Shown: in pieces, positions 1-10,096 of the stretch
Layout: each line of letters opens with the position of its first letter
How positions within the stretch are numbered: position 1 is the stretch's first letter
NCBI RefSeq assembly: GCF_002811985.1
Contig: NZ_NPDU01000113.1
Span: forward strand, 1 to 10,096
Reading direction: 5' to 3'
DNA: 10,096 nucleotides
Source of the DNA: Leptospira adleri
GTDB taxonomy: Bacteria; Spirochaetota; Leptospiria; Leptospirales; Leptospiraceae
The notes under the pieces: generated by a model
Databases searched by the model: none
What the model was told of the DNA's origin: nothing
The model's input: only the letters and a program-made list of their open reading frames with translations
Made by a program: the position numbers and the translations under genes

Positions 1-727
1 TTTCCCTTTCCGAAACGTCGAGGCCGCCGAGCGCGTTTCCAAGAAAGGATTTTTTAGTAACCGATACCATCAGAGGTGAAAATTCTTCGCGGAGAGTTTT
101 GATTTTTCTCAGAACCTCGAAGCTGATTTGAAAGTCCGGACTCAGAAAAAAACCCATCCCAGGATCAAAGATCAATTGATCCCGGGAAATTCCGGATTCT
201 AACATTTCCTTTTTTCTTTCATTAAAGAATAACCGAATCTCCTCGATTACGTTTTCCACTGTTAGGTGAGAAGTTTTTTCAGGTCGATTGGAATGATTGT
301 GAGAATACATCAGGACGAACTTTCGATTCGTACCGGCGAATTTCGAGGCTTCGAAGATCGATTCCTTATCCACGAATCCTCGTATATGATTGATAAATTC
401 CGCGCCGGCTTCTAAGGATTTTCGAATCACTTCCGGTTGAAACGTATCGACGGAAACTCGTATTTTTTTTTCCGCCAAACTCGGAATCAATTCCTTCATC
501 CGTGTCCATTCGATATCCGGTCCGACCAAGCCGGAATGGACGTTGGAAGATTGAGCTCCGATATCGACTACGTCCGCGCCTTGCGAAAGCAGAGATTTCA
601 CTTTGTCTTGAGAGGCGGAAAGCGTAAGATATTTTCCGCCGTCCGAAAAAGAATCCTCGGTAATATTGAGAACTCCGAAGATTACCGGAGAATGTGGGGA
701 AGAATTCGGGTCCTTGCTAGTTTCCAT
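1..727 (-). CDS. folP: Dihydropteroate synthase, Sul-like, 3' end outside the window
   Basis: DHPS condenses p-aminobenzoate with 6-hydroxymethyl-dihydropterin pyrophosphate to give dihydropteroate, the folate-pathway step blocked by sulfonamides; it is cytoplasmic. I translated 242 codons from the ATG at 727; the frame runs open off the left edge, so the C-terminal part with the final RxH motif is not visible. Visible motifs: GVLNITEDSFSDGG (18-31, pterin loop 1), VDIGAQSSN (54-62), SVDTFQPEV (92-100), FINHIRGF (111-118), FDPGMGFFLSP (187-197) and SVTKKSFLG (222-230, with the conserved lysine). The canonical GGESTRPG loop is replaced by GAQSSNVHSG, and the usual GFGK after DPG is replaced by GFFLS. 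Both features match Sul1/Sul2 resistance enzymes as I remember them. The histidine of NHI replaces the usual Asp. The ATG start is fixed by an in-frame TAA upstream with no other start between; the Shine-Dalgarno is weak (GAGAG). The family is certain; the drug phenotype is inferred. Confidence 0.94.
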   Translation of the reverse strand, partial: METSKDPNSSPHSPVIFGVLNITEDSFSDGGKYLTLSASQDKVKSLLSQGADVVDIGAQSSNVHSGLVGPDIEWTRMKELIPSLAEKKIRVSVDTFQPEVIRKSLEAGAEFINHIRGFVDKESIFEASKFAGTNRKFVLMYSHNHSNRPEKTSHLTVENVIEEIRLFFNERKKEMLESGISRDQLIFDPGMGFFLSPDFQISFEVLRKIKTLREEFSPLMVSVTKKSFLGNALGGLDVSERE

Positions 728-821
728 CTTTAAAAACTCTCGTTCAAGACCGATACTTTAAAGGAGATCCCGAAATTAAACTAAAAACGGCCCCTCTTCG
801 ATTTTCTTTTTGGAGCGATTC
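728..821. other. Divergent intergenic region between folP and the OmpA/PD40 gene
   Basis: These 94 bases must hold the promoters of both divergent genes. I see no strong sigma70 pair in either direction; the best plus-strand guess is TTTAAA at 729-734 and GATACT at 752-757 with a 17-base spacer, each matching consensus at four of six positions. An AAGGAG at 761-766 looks like a Shine-Dalgarno but has no ATG, GTG or TTG within a usable distance. Confidence 0.45.
812..815 (+). promoter_or_regulatory. Ribosome binding site GGAG that sets the OmpA/PD40 start
   Basis: GGAG lies six bases upstream of the ATG at 822. A TTG at 810 is in the same frame and would give a protein four residues longer, but it overlaps this ribosome site, so the ATG at 822 is the better start. 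Confidence 0.7.
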
Positions 822-2894
822 ATGCGTACTTTTTCTAAATTCTTTTTATACTTATTGATCTGCGGTTTCTCTTCTCTTTTTTCACAGCCACTTCCGGACT
901 TACCCGAAAAACAATTCGGGCCGCCGCTCAACACACAGAACGACGAATACAATCCTCTGATCAGTCCGGACGGAAAGTACATCGTATTCCAATCCAATCG
1001 TCCCGGAGGTGAAGGTGGGATGGATATTTGGATTTCTGAGAACGTTCAATATTTAGATAAGGAAGTTCCGGCGGAATGGACGAAACCAGTGAACATGAAT
1101 CAAAACATTCGGGAAGAATTAAGACGCGCTTCCACGGCAGGCGTTCGTAAACCGAATCTTTTCAATTCGAATGCGTTCGAAGGAGGAATCTCGATTCTTT
1201 TCGACGCAAATCAGGCGCCTTCGGAAATTTATTTTACATCGACTCTCAATCCTTCCGTCGCAAGAACTGGCTTTGAAGGTTTGAACATCTATCGTACGAT
1301 CAAGGATAAAAAAACCGGACGTTGGAGCGATCCGGAACATTTGAGTGAGATCAATTCCAACTTCAACGATAAGATGCCTTCGATTTCTCCCGATGGAAAC
1401 TTTTTGATTTTTTCCTCGGATCGTCCGGGAGGTTACGGAGATTTCGATCTTTGGATATCGGTTCGTAATAAGAAGAATGGAACCTGGTCCCAACCGAAAA
1501 ATTTAGGCTCTCCTTTAAACTCTTCCGAAAGTGAAATTCTTCCATTTATCCACCAAGACGGGGAACAACTTTATTTCAGTTCCAATCGGGACGACGAGAG
1601 AAAGAAATTTAAAATTTACAGAATATTTCTTAGATACAAATCCGCGTTAGACAACTTGCTCGAAGACGAAGAAGACACAGAAGAAACAGCCGAAGTTAAA
1701 ACCGCCGATTCCATAATTCCTAAAGTGGACCAGTCTTCGCTTTTTCTTTTACCGAAACCTTTTAACTCCGAAAAGTGGGAAGGCTTTGACAACGAAGGGA
1801 TCAGCTTTGATCAGGATGGAATCTGGGCTTATATTTCCTCTAATCGAACCGGCGGCGAAGGTCAGTTCGATATCTATCGATTTCAAGTTCCGGAATCTCT
1901 TCGAAATTCTTACAATCTTAACTTCAAGGGTCTGGTTTTAGACGGGTCTGAAAAAACGATGATCGGACTCGATTCCACTCTGAAAATTTACGATGGGAGT
2001 AAGCCAGCCGTCGTCATCACTTCCAAAAGAATCGGCGGAGATCTAACAAAGGGAAAACCGTCTAACTTTGCGGCTACGCTTCAAACGGGAAAAATTTATA
2101 AGATAGAAATCAGCTCGCCGGGTTTTCATCCTCAAGAAGATATTCTAGACCTTCGCGGTAATATTGGGAAGAATCGCAAGGTTTATCGGACTTATGTCTT
2201 ACTTCCGATTAAAACGGGAGAGGGGAAGACGGAGGAGACGACGAGAGCGGAAGAAGCTCCCGTTGCGAATAACCAGCAGACCGTAGCCTCCGGATTGAAA
2301 GTGTTGGTTGTCGATGAAAAGACTAAAGAAATTCTCCAAGATGCAAAAGTAACGCTTTTTACACCGATTAATCGCAAAGGGGAAACGCTTCCGCAAGAAT
2401 CCGATAAAAAATCCTTTGTAGTAAATAAATTGCCCGATTCCGATTTCGAATTATTCGCGATCGCGCCTAAATACATTTCGGAAAGCGTAAACATCAGTCA
2501 AAAAAATATTTCCAAAAACGGAACCGTTACGATTTTTCTTAAAGCTGAGAAGGACGTAGATCCGATCTATAATCTACGCATTTATTTCGAATTTAATAAA
2601 ACAAAAATCACGGATGAGAATAAAAAGTTATTAAATCCTCTTGTAGACTATCTGTTGAAAAATGCGTCCGATAAAATTGAAATTGGGGGACACACGGATA
2701 ACGTTGCCTCTAAGGAATACAACACGAGGTTAAGCGCCAAAAGAGCTCGTAACGTTTATGAATATCTAATCTCGAAAGGAATTTCAGATAAAAGAATCAA
2801 AGCAAGAGCCTATTGGTATTCGCAACCGGATGCAGAAAATGAAACAGAAACTGGAAGAGCAAAAAATAGAAGAGTTGGTTTTAGAAAGCTCTAA
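822..2894 (+). CDS. OmpA-family envelope protein with WD40-like (PD40) repeats
   Basis: A 690-residue exported protein that probably links the outer envelope to peptidoglycan. The N-terminus (MRTFSKFF followed by a hydrophobic run to about residue 20) is a signal peptide, with likely cleavage near SLFS/Q at 21. The LLIC at 11-14 is a poor lipobox because Ile precedes the Cys, so a lipoprotein is possible but not favoured. Four PD40/TolB-like blades follow at about 43-72, 183-214, 236-267 and 325-354, with the pattern SPDG...FSSNRPGG.G..DIW. An acidic linker (LLEDEEDTEET) lies between blades three and four. After a segment of about 360-460 comes a carboxypeptidase-regulatory-like beta domain near 491-560. 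The OmpA C-terminal domain is at 587-690, with FEFNKTKIT, GHTDN (D626) and LSAKRAR (R643) matching the peptidoglycan-binding Asp and Arg positions. The gene heads a tight plus-strand cluster, and the next gene's ribosome site overlaps its stop. Function beyond peptidoglycan binding is unknown. Confidence 0.9.
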   Translation: MRTFSKFFLYLLICGFSSLFSQPLPDLPEKQFGPPLNTQNDEYNPLISPDGKYIVFQSNRPGGEGGMDIWISENVQYLDKEVPAEWTKPVNMNQNIREELRRASTAGVRKPNLFNSNAFEGGISILFDANQAPSEIYFTSTLNPSVARTGFEGLNIYRTIKDKKTGRWSDPEHLSEINSNFNDKMPSISPDGNFLIFSSDRPGGYGDFDLWISVRNKKNGTWSQPKNLGSPLNSSESEILPFIHQDGEQLYFSSNRDDERKKFKIYRIFLRYKSALDNLLEDEEDTEETAEVKTADSIIPKVDQSSLFLLPKPFNSEKWEGFDNEGISFDQDGIWAYISSNRTGGEGQFDIYRFQVPESLRNSYNLNFKGLVLDGSEKTMIGLDSTLKIYDGSKPAVVITSKRIGGDLTKGKPSNFAATLQTGKIYKIEISSPGFHPQEDILDLRGNIGKNRKVYRTYVLLPIKTGEGKTEETTRAEEAPVANNQQTVASGLKVLVVDEKTKEILQDAKVTLFTPINRKGETLPQESDKKSFVVNKLPDSDFELFAIAPKYISESVNISQKNISKNGTVTIFLKAEKDVDPIYNLRIYFEFNKTKITDENKKLLNPLVDYLLKNASDKIEIGGHTDNVASKEYNTRLSAKRARNVYEYLISKGISDKRIKARAYWYSQPDAENETETGRAKNRRVGFRKL

Positions 2895-2903
2895 GGAGTT
2901 TTC

Positions 2904-4057
<1,154 letters not shown>

Positions 4058-4058
4058 C

Positions 4059-5378
4059 TTGGAAAATCAGAAGAACTTTTTAACCACAGCCCCTTATAAG
4101 GGAACCAGAGACTTTTACCCGGAAGAGATGCGTCTTCGCAATTGGATGTTTTCCGTAATGCGGGAGACCGTGTTGTCTTTCGGTTATCAGGAATACGACG
4201 GTCCTATCTTAGAATCTTTCGATCTCTACAAAGCCAAAAGCGGCGAAGAAATCGTTGAACGACAATTATATGATTTTATAGATAAGGGCGAAAGAAGAGT
4301 TGCAATTCGTCCGGAAATGACCCCGACCCTCGCAAGAATGGTAGCCGGAAATCTCCGCAACTTACCTCGACCGGTTCGCTGGTTTTCCATTCCTAATTTA
4401 TGGCGTTATGAGCAACCGGGCAAAGGAAGGCTTCGAGAACACTGGCAGTTAAACGTCGATCTTTTCGGAGTTGATACGTACCGAGCGGAACTAGAGATTT
4501 TACTCATCGCCGATTGCATTCTGAAAAAATTCGGAGCTCCTGAAGGAAGTTACCAGATTAAGGTTTCCCACAGAAAGCTCCTCGATAGTTTTTTGAAAAT
4601 TACTCTGAAGCTGAACGAAAATCAGGTTCACGGCGTTTCCAAACTTTTGGATAAGAAATCAAAGATAACCGCGGAAGTTTTTGAAGCCGAAATCAAACCC
4701 CTTTTGAACAACGCTCCAGAACAACTTCCTCTCATTGAAACTTATCTTTCTTCCACTTTGGATAATGTTTCTGAGATTCCTGGGATCGACTCTGATTCCA
4801 TTTCTTTCATTCGAAATCTATTTCAAGAATTAGAAGAATTAGGAGTTGGTAAACAACTTACCTTTGACCCTTCGATCATCAGAGGATTCGATTATTACAC
4901 AGGTTGTATTTTCGAAGTCTTCGATACAAATCCCGAAAATAGAAGATCTCTCTACGGCGGAGGGCGATACGATAACTTGATCGGGTTGTTTTCCAAAGAA
5001 CAACTTTCTGGAATCGGATTCGGTTTGGGAGACGTGACTCTTAAGAATTTTCTCGAAGGTCATAATCTAATTCCCGAGCTGGGAAGACAAACTACCGTAT
5101 TTCTTCCGATTATGGACGAAGCTTTATTTTTGGAAACTTCCAAGCTCTCTAAAGAGCTTCGTGAGAATGGAATCCTCACCGAAACGATGTTAGATTCCGC
5201 AAAAATAGGAAAACAAATTCAAGTCGCGGAAAAAAAAGGTTATCGTTATGTATTGTTCCTAGGAGAATCGGAAATCGCATCGGATTCCGTTCAAATGAAA
5301 GATCTGGTTTCCGGAGAACAAAAAAGCCTGCCTAGAAAAGGGCTTTGCGAAATTCTTAAAAAAGACTTTCAACTTTGA
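4059..5378 (+). CDS. hisS: Histidyl-tRNA synthetase
   Basis: A class II aminoacyl-tRNA synthetase that charges tRNA-His with histidine in the cytoplasm; 439 residues, slightly longer than the usual ~425. Motifs in order: YKGTRDFYP (13-21), [10 protein letters not shown] (84-93), the motif 2 region [17 protein letters not shown] (114-130), the histidine-specific RGFDYYTG (275-282, with the catalytic Arg at 275), GGGRYDNL (300-307) and motif 3 GIGFGLG (318-324). The anticodon-binding domain spans about 345-435, with [17 protein letters not shown] (387-402 region). RGFDYYTG indicates a true synthetase rather than the HisZ regulator. The start is a TTG six bases after the previous stop, with no clear Shine-Dalgarno; the next in-frame ATG at 4128 would remove the conserved GTRDFYP, so TTG is preferred. 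The preceding gene is in the same frame (TAA, two codons, TTG), which suggests coupling by re-initiation. Confidence 0.97.
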   Translation: MENQKNFLTTAPYKGTRDFYPEEMRLRNWMFSVMRETVLSFGYQEYDGPILESFDLYKAKSGEEIVERQLYDFIDKGERRVAIRPEMTPTLARMVAGNLRNLPRPVRWFSIPNLWRYEQPGKGRLREHWQLNVDLFGVDTYRAELEILLIADCILKKFGAPEGSYQIKVSHRKLLDSFLKITLKLNENQVHGVSKLLDKKSKITAEVFEAEIKPLLNNAPEQLPLIETYLSSTLDNVSEIPGIDSDSISFIRNLFQELEELGVGKQLTFDPSIIRGFDYYTGCIFEVFDTNPENRRSLYGGGRYDNLIGLFSKEQLSGIGFGLGDVTLKNFLEGHNLIPELGRQTTVFLPIMDEALFLETSKLSKELRENGILTETMLDSAKIGKQIQVAEKKGYRYVLFLGESEIASDSVQMKDLVSGEQKSLPRKGLCEILKKDFQL

Positions 5379-5869
5379 TACAAATCGTAGATAAGATCGA
5401 CTTTTCACTTTCAACTTGGATCCGTGCAAATCTGCACAATCCTAAGTTGAGTCATATTCTTTCTAAGATCAATCGCGGAGAAGTTTTCCTCCTCATTCTT
5501 CTGCCCTTTCTTTTTCTAAAACAAGATTTGCCTATCGCTTGGTATTGGGTGCTTCTATTTACCGGCGTTGTAACCTATGCGAACGACCGATTCGTTTTAT
5601 TCTTAAAAAAGTTAATAGCGAGAAAGAGACCGTTGATTACGGTCGCTGGAAAAGTAGATTCCAATCCGGATATGAAACATTCGTTTCCTTCCGCGCACGC
5701 AGCGAATTCGATGACTGCGGTTTTAATTCTCGTATTCTTGTTTAAATTTTCTCCGGCCTTGATTTTGATCAGTTTCTTAGCCGGATTCGGAAGGTTGCTT
5801 TCTCTCCATCACTTTGTAAGCGACGTGATCGGCGGATGGATCATAGGATCCATCTTCGGAGTAGCGGGA

Positions 5870-7053
<1,184 letters not shown>

Positions 7054-7062
7054 GATAAATAG

Positions 7063-7077
7063 CGCGTTCCGGACGCG
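7063..7077. repeat. 15-base inverted repeat upstream of pntA, possible operator
   Basis: CGCGT-TCCGG-ACGCG sits 24 bases before the pntA ATG. On the minus strand AACGCG also occurs twice, 11 bases apart, about one helical turn. There is no T-run after it on either strand, so it is not a classic terminator. Its role is unknown. Confidence 0.3.
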
Positions 7078-7109
7078 TTTCGTCAAAGTACGTCCAGATT
7101 TTCTTCGCG

Positions 7110-8049
<940 letters not shown>

Positions 8050-8053
<4 letters not shown>

Positions 8054-8928
8054 TGTTCTTCTTTTTCCAAAAATTCGGCGGGCAAGGGTTTTCCGTTTAA
8101 GTCGAGCCCCTTGCTGAAAAACCATTCCATGACTTCGGGAGTTACGTCTCCCGGAAACGGTGATTCTGCATTTACGCCTTCGGGAAAGTGGAAAGAATCC
8201 TCTTCTTGTAAGAATTCCGAATCTTGTGTTTTGGTTTGGAAAACTTTTTTCACCGAGACGAATATGATGGATAAGCTAAAAAAAGACCAGAGGAGGGCAA
8301 TCAAATATCCCAAGACGATCACTGATTTCGGAATGCTTTGGGAAGAATTTGCACCCGTGATCCACATCGCCATAATTCCTGCGTCGGTAAAAACGATGTT
8401 TCCGGTAAAATCCAATAAGTCGTATAAACTATAGAGCGTGATACTCGTTCCGATAAAGACCAATATAAAATGATTTATCTTAAGATTAAAGAATCCGAGC
8501 AAAACAAATCCAAGACCCCAAAGAATTCCGGTGTACTGGGCAAGATTGCCGGGCTTCGAGTAGGAAATCGTCATAAGAAGCAGGATCGCACCGAACGAGA
8601 TCAAAGTCGGTCGAATCATCTTGCCGGAAAACCCGCGGTTCAAAAGAAAGCCGCCGATCAAGCACGAACCTAAATATCCGGCGGACACCACGAAGATAAA
8701 AGAGCTCTTACCCGAACTCGGAATTGCAATCGTCTCCCCGGATTCGTTCCCGTGGAGTTCGATTGCATGTACGGTTCCTCCGGTTAACAACGCGGCGATC
8801 GCGTGTCCGATTTCATGAATAAATACGATGAAGTCTTTGAGATAACGAACGAGATGATGATCCCAAAAAGAAAATAACGTAATTGCAATCGAAATAAAAA
8901 TCGTCAGTCTTAAGAATCGATTCTCCAC
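8050..8928 (-). CDS. M50-type (site-2-protease-like) membrane metallopeptidase
   Basis: A 292-residue polytopic membrane protein. The zinc motif HEIGH (38-42) lies in or beside the second hydrophobic segment, followed by [10 protein letters not shown] (49-58), the pattern of the M50B-like family. The likely third ligand is an Asp in the segment [16 protein letters not shown] (169-184, D182 favoured). Hydrophobic segments are near 7-21, 77-97, 107-122, 131-147, 153-168 and 203-226. A charged tail of about 65 residues (228-292), rich in acidic residues, is probably cytoplasmic. Such proteins cut transmembrane substrates, but no substrate is indicated here. The start is a GTG; an in-frame TAG 12 bases further out leaves no other standard start, and no Shine-Dalgarno is visible. 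A TAGAAT at 8952-8947 could be a -10 box, though no good -35 accompanies it. The gene is coupled to the decarboxylase by ATGA; whether that pairing is functional is unknown. Confidence 0.84.
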
Positions 8929-9011
8929 GATTAAAATATCGGCAAAATTCTATTTTAAGAGAAACAAAATGATCCCCTGATCGAGCTTAATCTATTAATT
9001 TATTTTAGAAT

Positions 9012-10096
9012 TCAACTGGTCCTAAAATGTCTGAGAATGTCCTTCAACTTGATTGCTTTATGGACCGACTCGTCCACGGTTAACTTTATCTCTTCGGAAG
9101 TTTTTGCTATCGACTCGGAATTCTCCGCGATATTCTGCATAGACAACGCAATCTCTTCCGAGGCAACTTTTTGAAACCGAGAAGATTCCGTTATGGTCTC
9201 TCCGAGTTTGTTCACCTGATCCGTGTTCTTTCGTATCTCGTTTAATTTTTCGGCTTGAGCCGCTAAGGAAGCGGTAACTATGGTTGCGGAAGAATTCACT
9301 TCGCCAATGTAATCGGTTAATTCTTTGACGATCGATAAAGATTCCTGAAATTTTTCGGCTCCAAAGTCCACGGCCTTAGTTGTGTTACCGATAAGACTCA
9401 CAATGTCCTTGATGGAATTTCGGGTTTGATCGGCAAGTTTGGAAATTTCTTCCGCTACTACGCTAAAACCTTTTCCCGCTTCTCCGGCCCTTGCGGATTC
9501 GATCGAAGCATTGAGTGCAAGTAAATTTGTTTTTTCCGATATGGAAGTGATAATTCCGATGATTTTGGAAATCCCGTTCGAATATTCTTTGATCTCGTCC
9601 ATCGCAAGAATCGCTCTGCCAAACGTATCTTGACTTTGAGACGCCTTTTGTTTCACTGAAGAAGTTTGAGTGGAAAGGTTATCCATCGATTTAGAAACAT
9701 TTTGTATGGATTCGTTTACCTTTCCGATGCCTTCATTGATAGCGGTCAGCCCGGAAGATTGAAACTGGATCGACTTCACAATCTCTTCAAGAGTGGAGGA
9801 TAGCTCATGAGAGGCGGACGCCGTCTCTTCAACGGAAGTCGCCTGAGAATGAGTGTTCGCCTGGAATTTTTCGGAGGATACGGAAAGATACTTATAAAGT
9901 TCGTTGTTCTTTTCAAAATTCTCTTTAATCTGAACAAGTAAACCCCAAACGCTAATCACCAAAACCCGAAGTGTGGAATAGATTTCAGCGACTTCGGAAT
10001 ATTCCCTTCTTGCGGGAATTTCTTTAAGAAAATTTCCCGCGACGATTTCTTTTTGAATCGTGATAATCTCTCTAATTCTTTTTCTATATCCGAAAA
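9012..10096 (-). CDS. Methyl-accepting chemotaxis protein, N-terminus outside the window
   Basis: The frame is open from the right edge, so no start is assigned: a TTG at 9962 is in frame, but sequence upstream of it is clearly coding. In-window numbering starts at the codon 10094-10092; 360 residues are visible. Residues about 4-57 (RKRIREI..., [16 protein letters not shown]) read as a HAMP-like linker, implying an upstream membrane segment and sensor outside the window. The cytoplasmic coiled-coil hairpin follows, with [12 protein letters not shown] (88-99), a likely methylation segment, and the signature tip [10 protein letters not shown]...[16 protein letters not shown] (about 188-216), which contacts CheA/CheW. 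The C-terminus ends HFRTS without a CheR-docking pentapeptide of the NWETF type. It relays stimulus to the flagellar motor through CheA. An 83-base gap separates it from the peptidase gene, so it may be a separate transcript. The family is certain; the ligand is unknown. Confidence 0.93.
   Translation of the reverse strand, partial: FGYRKRIREIITIQKEIVAGNFLKEIPARREYSEVAEIYSTLRVLVISVWGLLVQIKENFEKNNELYKYLSVSSEKFQANTHSQATSVEETASASHELSSTLEEIVKSIQFQSSGLTAINEGIGKVNESIQNVSKSMDNLSTQTSSVKQKASQSQDTFGRAILAMDEIKEYSNGISKIIGIITSISEKTNLLALNASIESARAGEAGKGFSVVAEEISKLADQTRNSIKDIVSLIGNTTKAVDFGAEKFQESLSIVKELTDYIGEVNSSATIVTASLAAQAEKLNEIRKNTDQVNKLGETITESSRFQKVASEEIALSMQNIAENSESIAKTSEEIKLTVDESVHKAIKLKDILRHFRTS

Noticed and set aside
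437..733. Plus-strand open frame of 98 codons opposite folP
   Set aside because: It lies wholly antisense to folP, has no ribosome site and no recognisable domain, while the minus frame carries all DHPS motifs.
761..766. AAGGAG as the ribosome site of a small leader gene
   Set aside because: No ATG, GTG or TTG follows within about 40 bases, so no leader peptide can be supported.
810..821. TTG at 810 as the start of the OmpA/PD40 gene
   Set aside because: It overlaps the GGAG that is correctly placed for the ATG at 822, and the signal peptide starts naturally at MRTFSK.
7056..7086. Sigma70 promoter for pntA (TTGACG, 19-base spacer, TATTTA)
   Set aside because: The -10 matches consensus at only three of six positions and the spacer is long; not listed as a feature.
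8054..8125. N-terminal extension of the UDP-glucuronate decarboxylase up to 8125
   Set aside because: These codons overlap the peptidase C-terminus, give a basic low-complexity stretch, and precede the normal family start at [11 protein letters not shown].
8929..9011. Terminator after the chemotaxis gene
   Set aside because: Only a 4-base GATC stem without a following T-run is present; not convincing.
9960..9962. TTG as the start of the chemotaxis protein
   Set aside because: The frame stays open for 44 more codons to the window edge and encodes a HAMP-like segment, so the gene starts outside the window.

Overview
The window looks like a stretch of spirochaete chromosome, most probably Leptospira. 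The evidence is a mid-40s or lower G+C content judged by eye, AAG/GAA/TTC-rich codon use, a histidyl-tRNA synthetase and a PilZ-like ~380-residue protein of the type I associate with Leptospira, an OmpA-family envelope protein with WD40-like (PD40) repeats, and a Sul-like dihydropteroate synthase of the kind reported from Leptospiraceae chromosomes. The genus is an inference from recognised proteins; the species cannot be fixed from the sequence alone.

Layout. Nine genes are packed with no gap above about 100 bases. (1) At the left edge, on the minus strand, is the 5' part of folP (1-727; its 3' end lies outside the window). (2) Diverging from it is a four-gene plus-strand cluster: an OmpA/PD40 envelope protein (822-2894), a PilZ-like signalling protein (2904-4052), hisS (4059-5378) and a PAP2 phosphatase (5375-5911). 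Spacings are 9, 6 and -4 bases, so these are very likely co-transcribed. (3) Running the other way from the right edge are a methyl-accepting chemotaxis protein whose N-terminus is cut by the window (9012-10096), an M50-type membrane metallopeptidase (8050-8928), a UDP-glucuronate decarboxylase (7115-8053) and the alpha-1 subunit of NAD(P) transhydrogenase (5870-7039). The peptidase and decarboxylase share an ATGA stop/start. The two clusters collide tail to tail, and the PAP2 and transhydrogenase genes overlap by 42 bases.

How the genes fit together. The plus-strand cluster mixes envelope functions (peptidoglycan-binding OmpA protein, lipid-phosphate phosphatase), a probable second-messenger-type regulator and a housekeeping synthetase. 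The minus-strand genes contribute nucleotide-sugar supply (UDP-xylose, probably for LPS), membrane proteolysis, NADPH balance and chemotaxis. I see no phage, insertion sequence, CRISPR, toxin-antitoxin or RNA gene, and no clear undescribed system.

The most notable item is folP. Its pABA/sulfonamide loop and the segment after the DPGMGFF motif resemble the mobile Sul1/Sul2 resistance enzymes rather than canonical DHPS. Other points are a PilZ-like protein whose RxxxR and NxSxxG motifs are about 180 residues apart, an OmpA protein with a PorE-like domain order, a transhydrogenase subunit without its partner genes, and TTG-started genes coupled by a single stop codon or a TTGA overlap.
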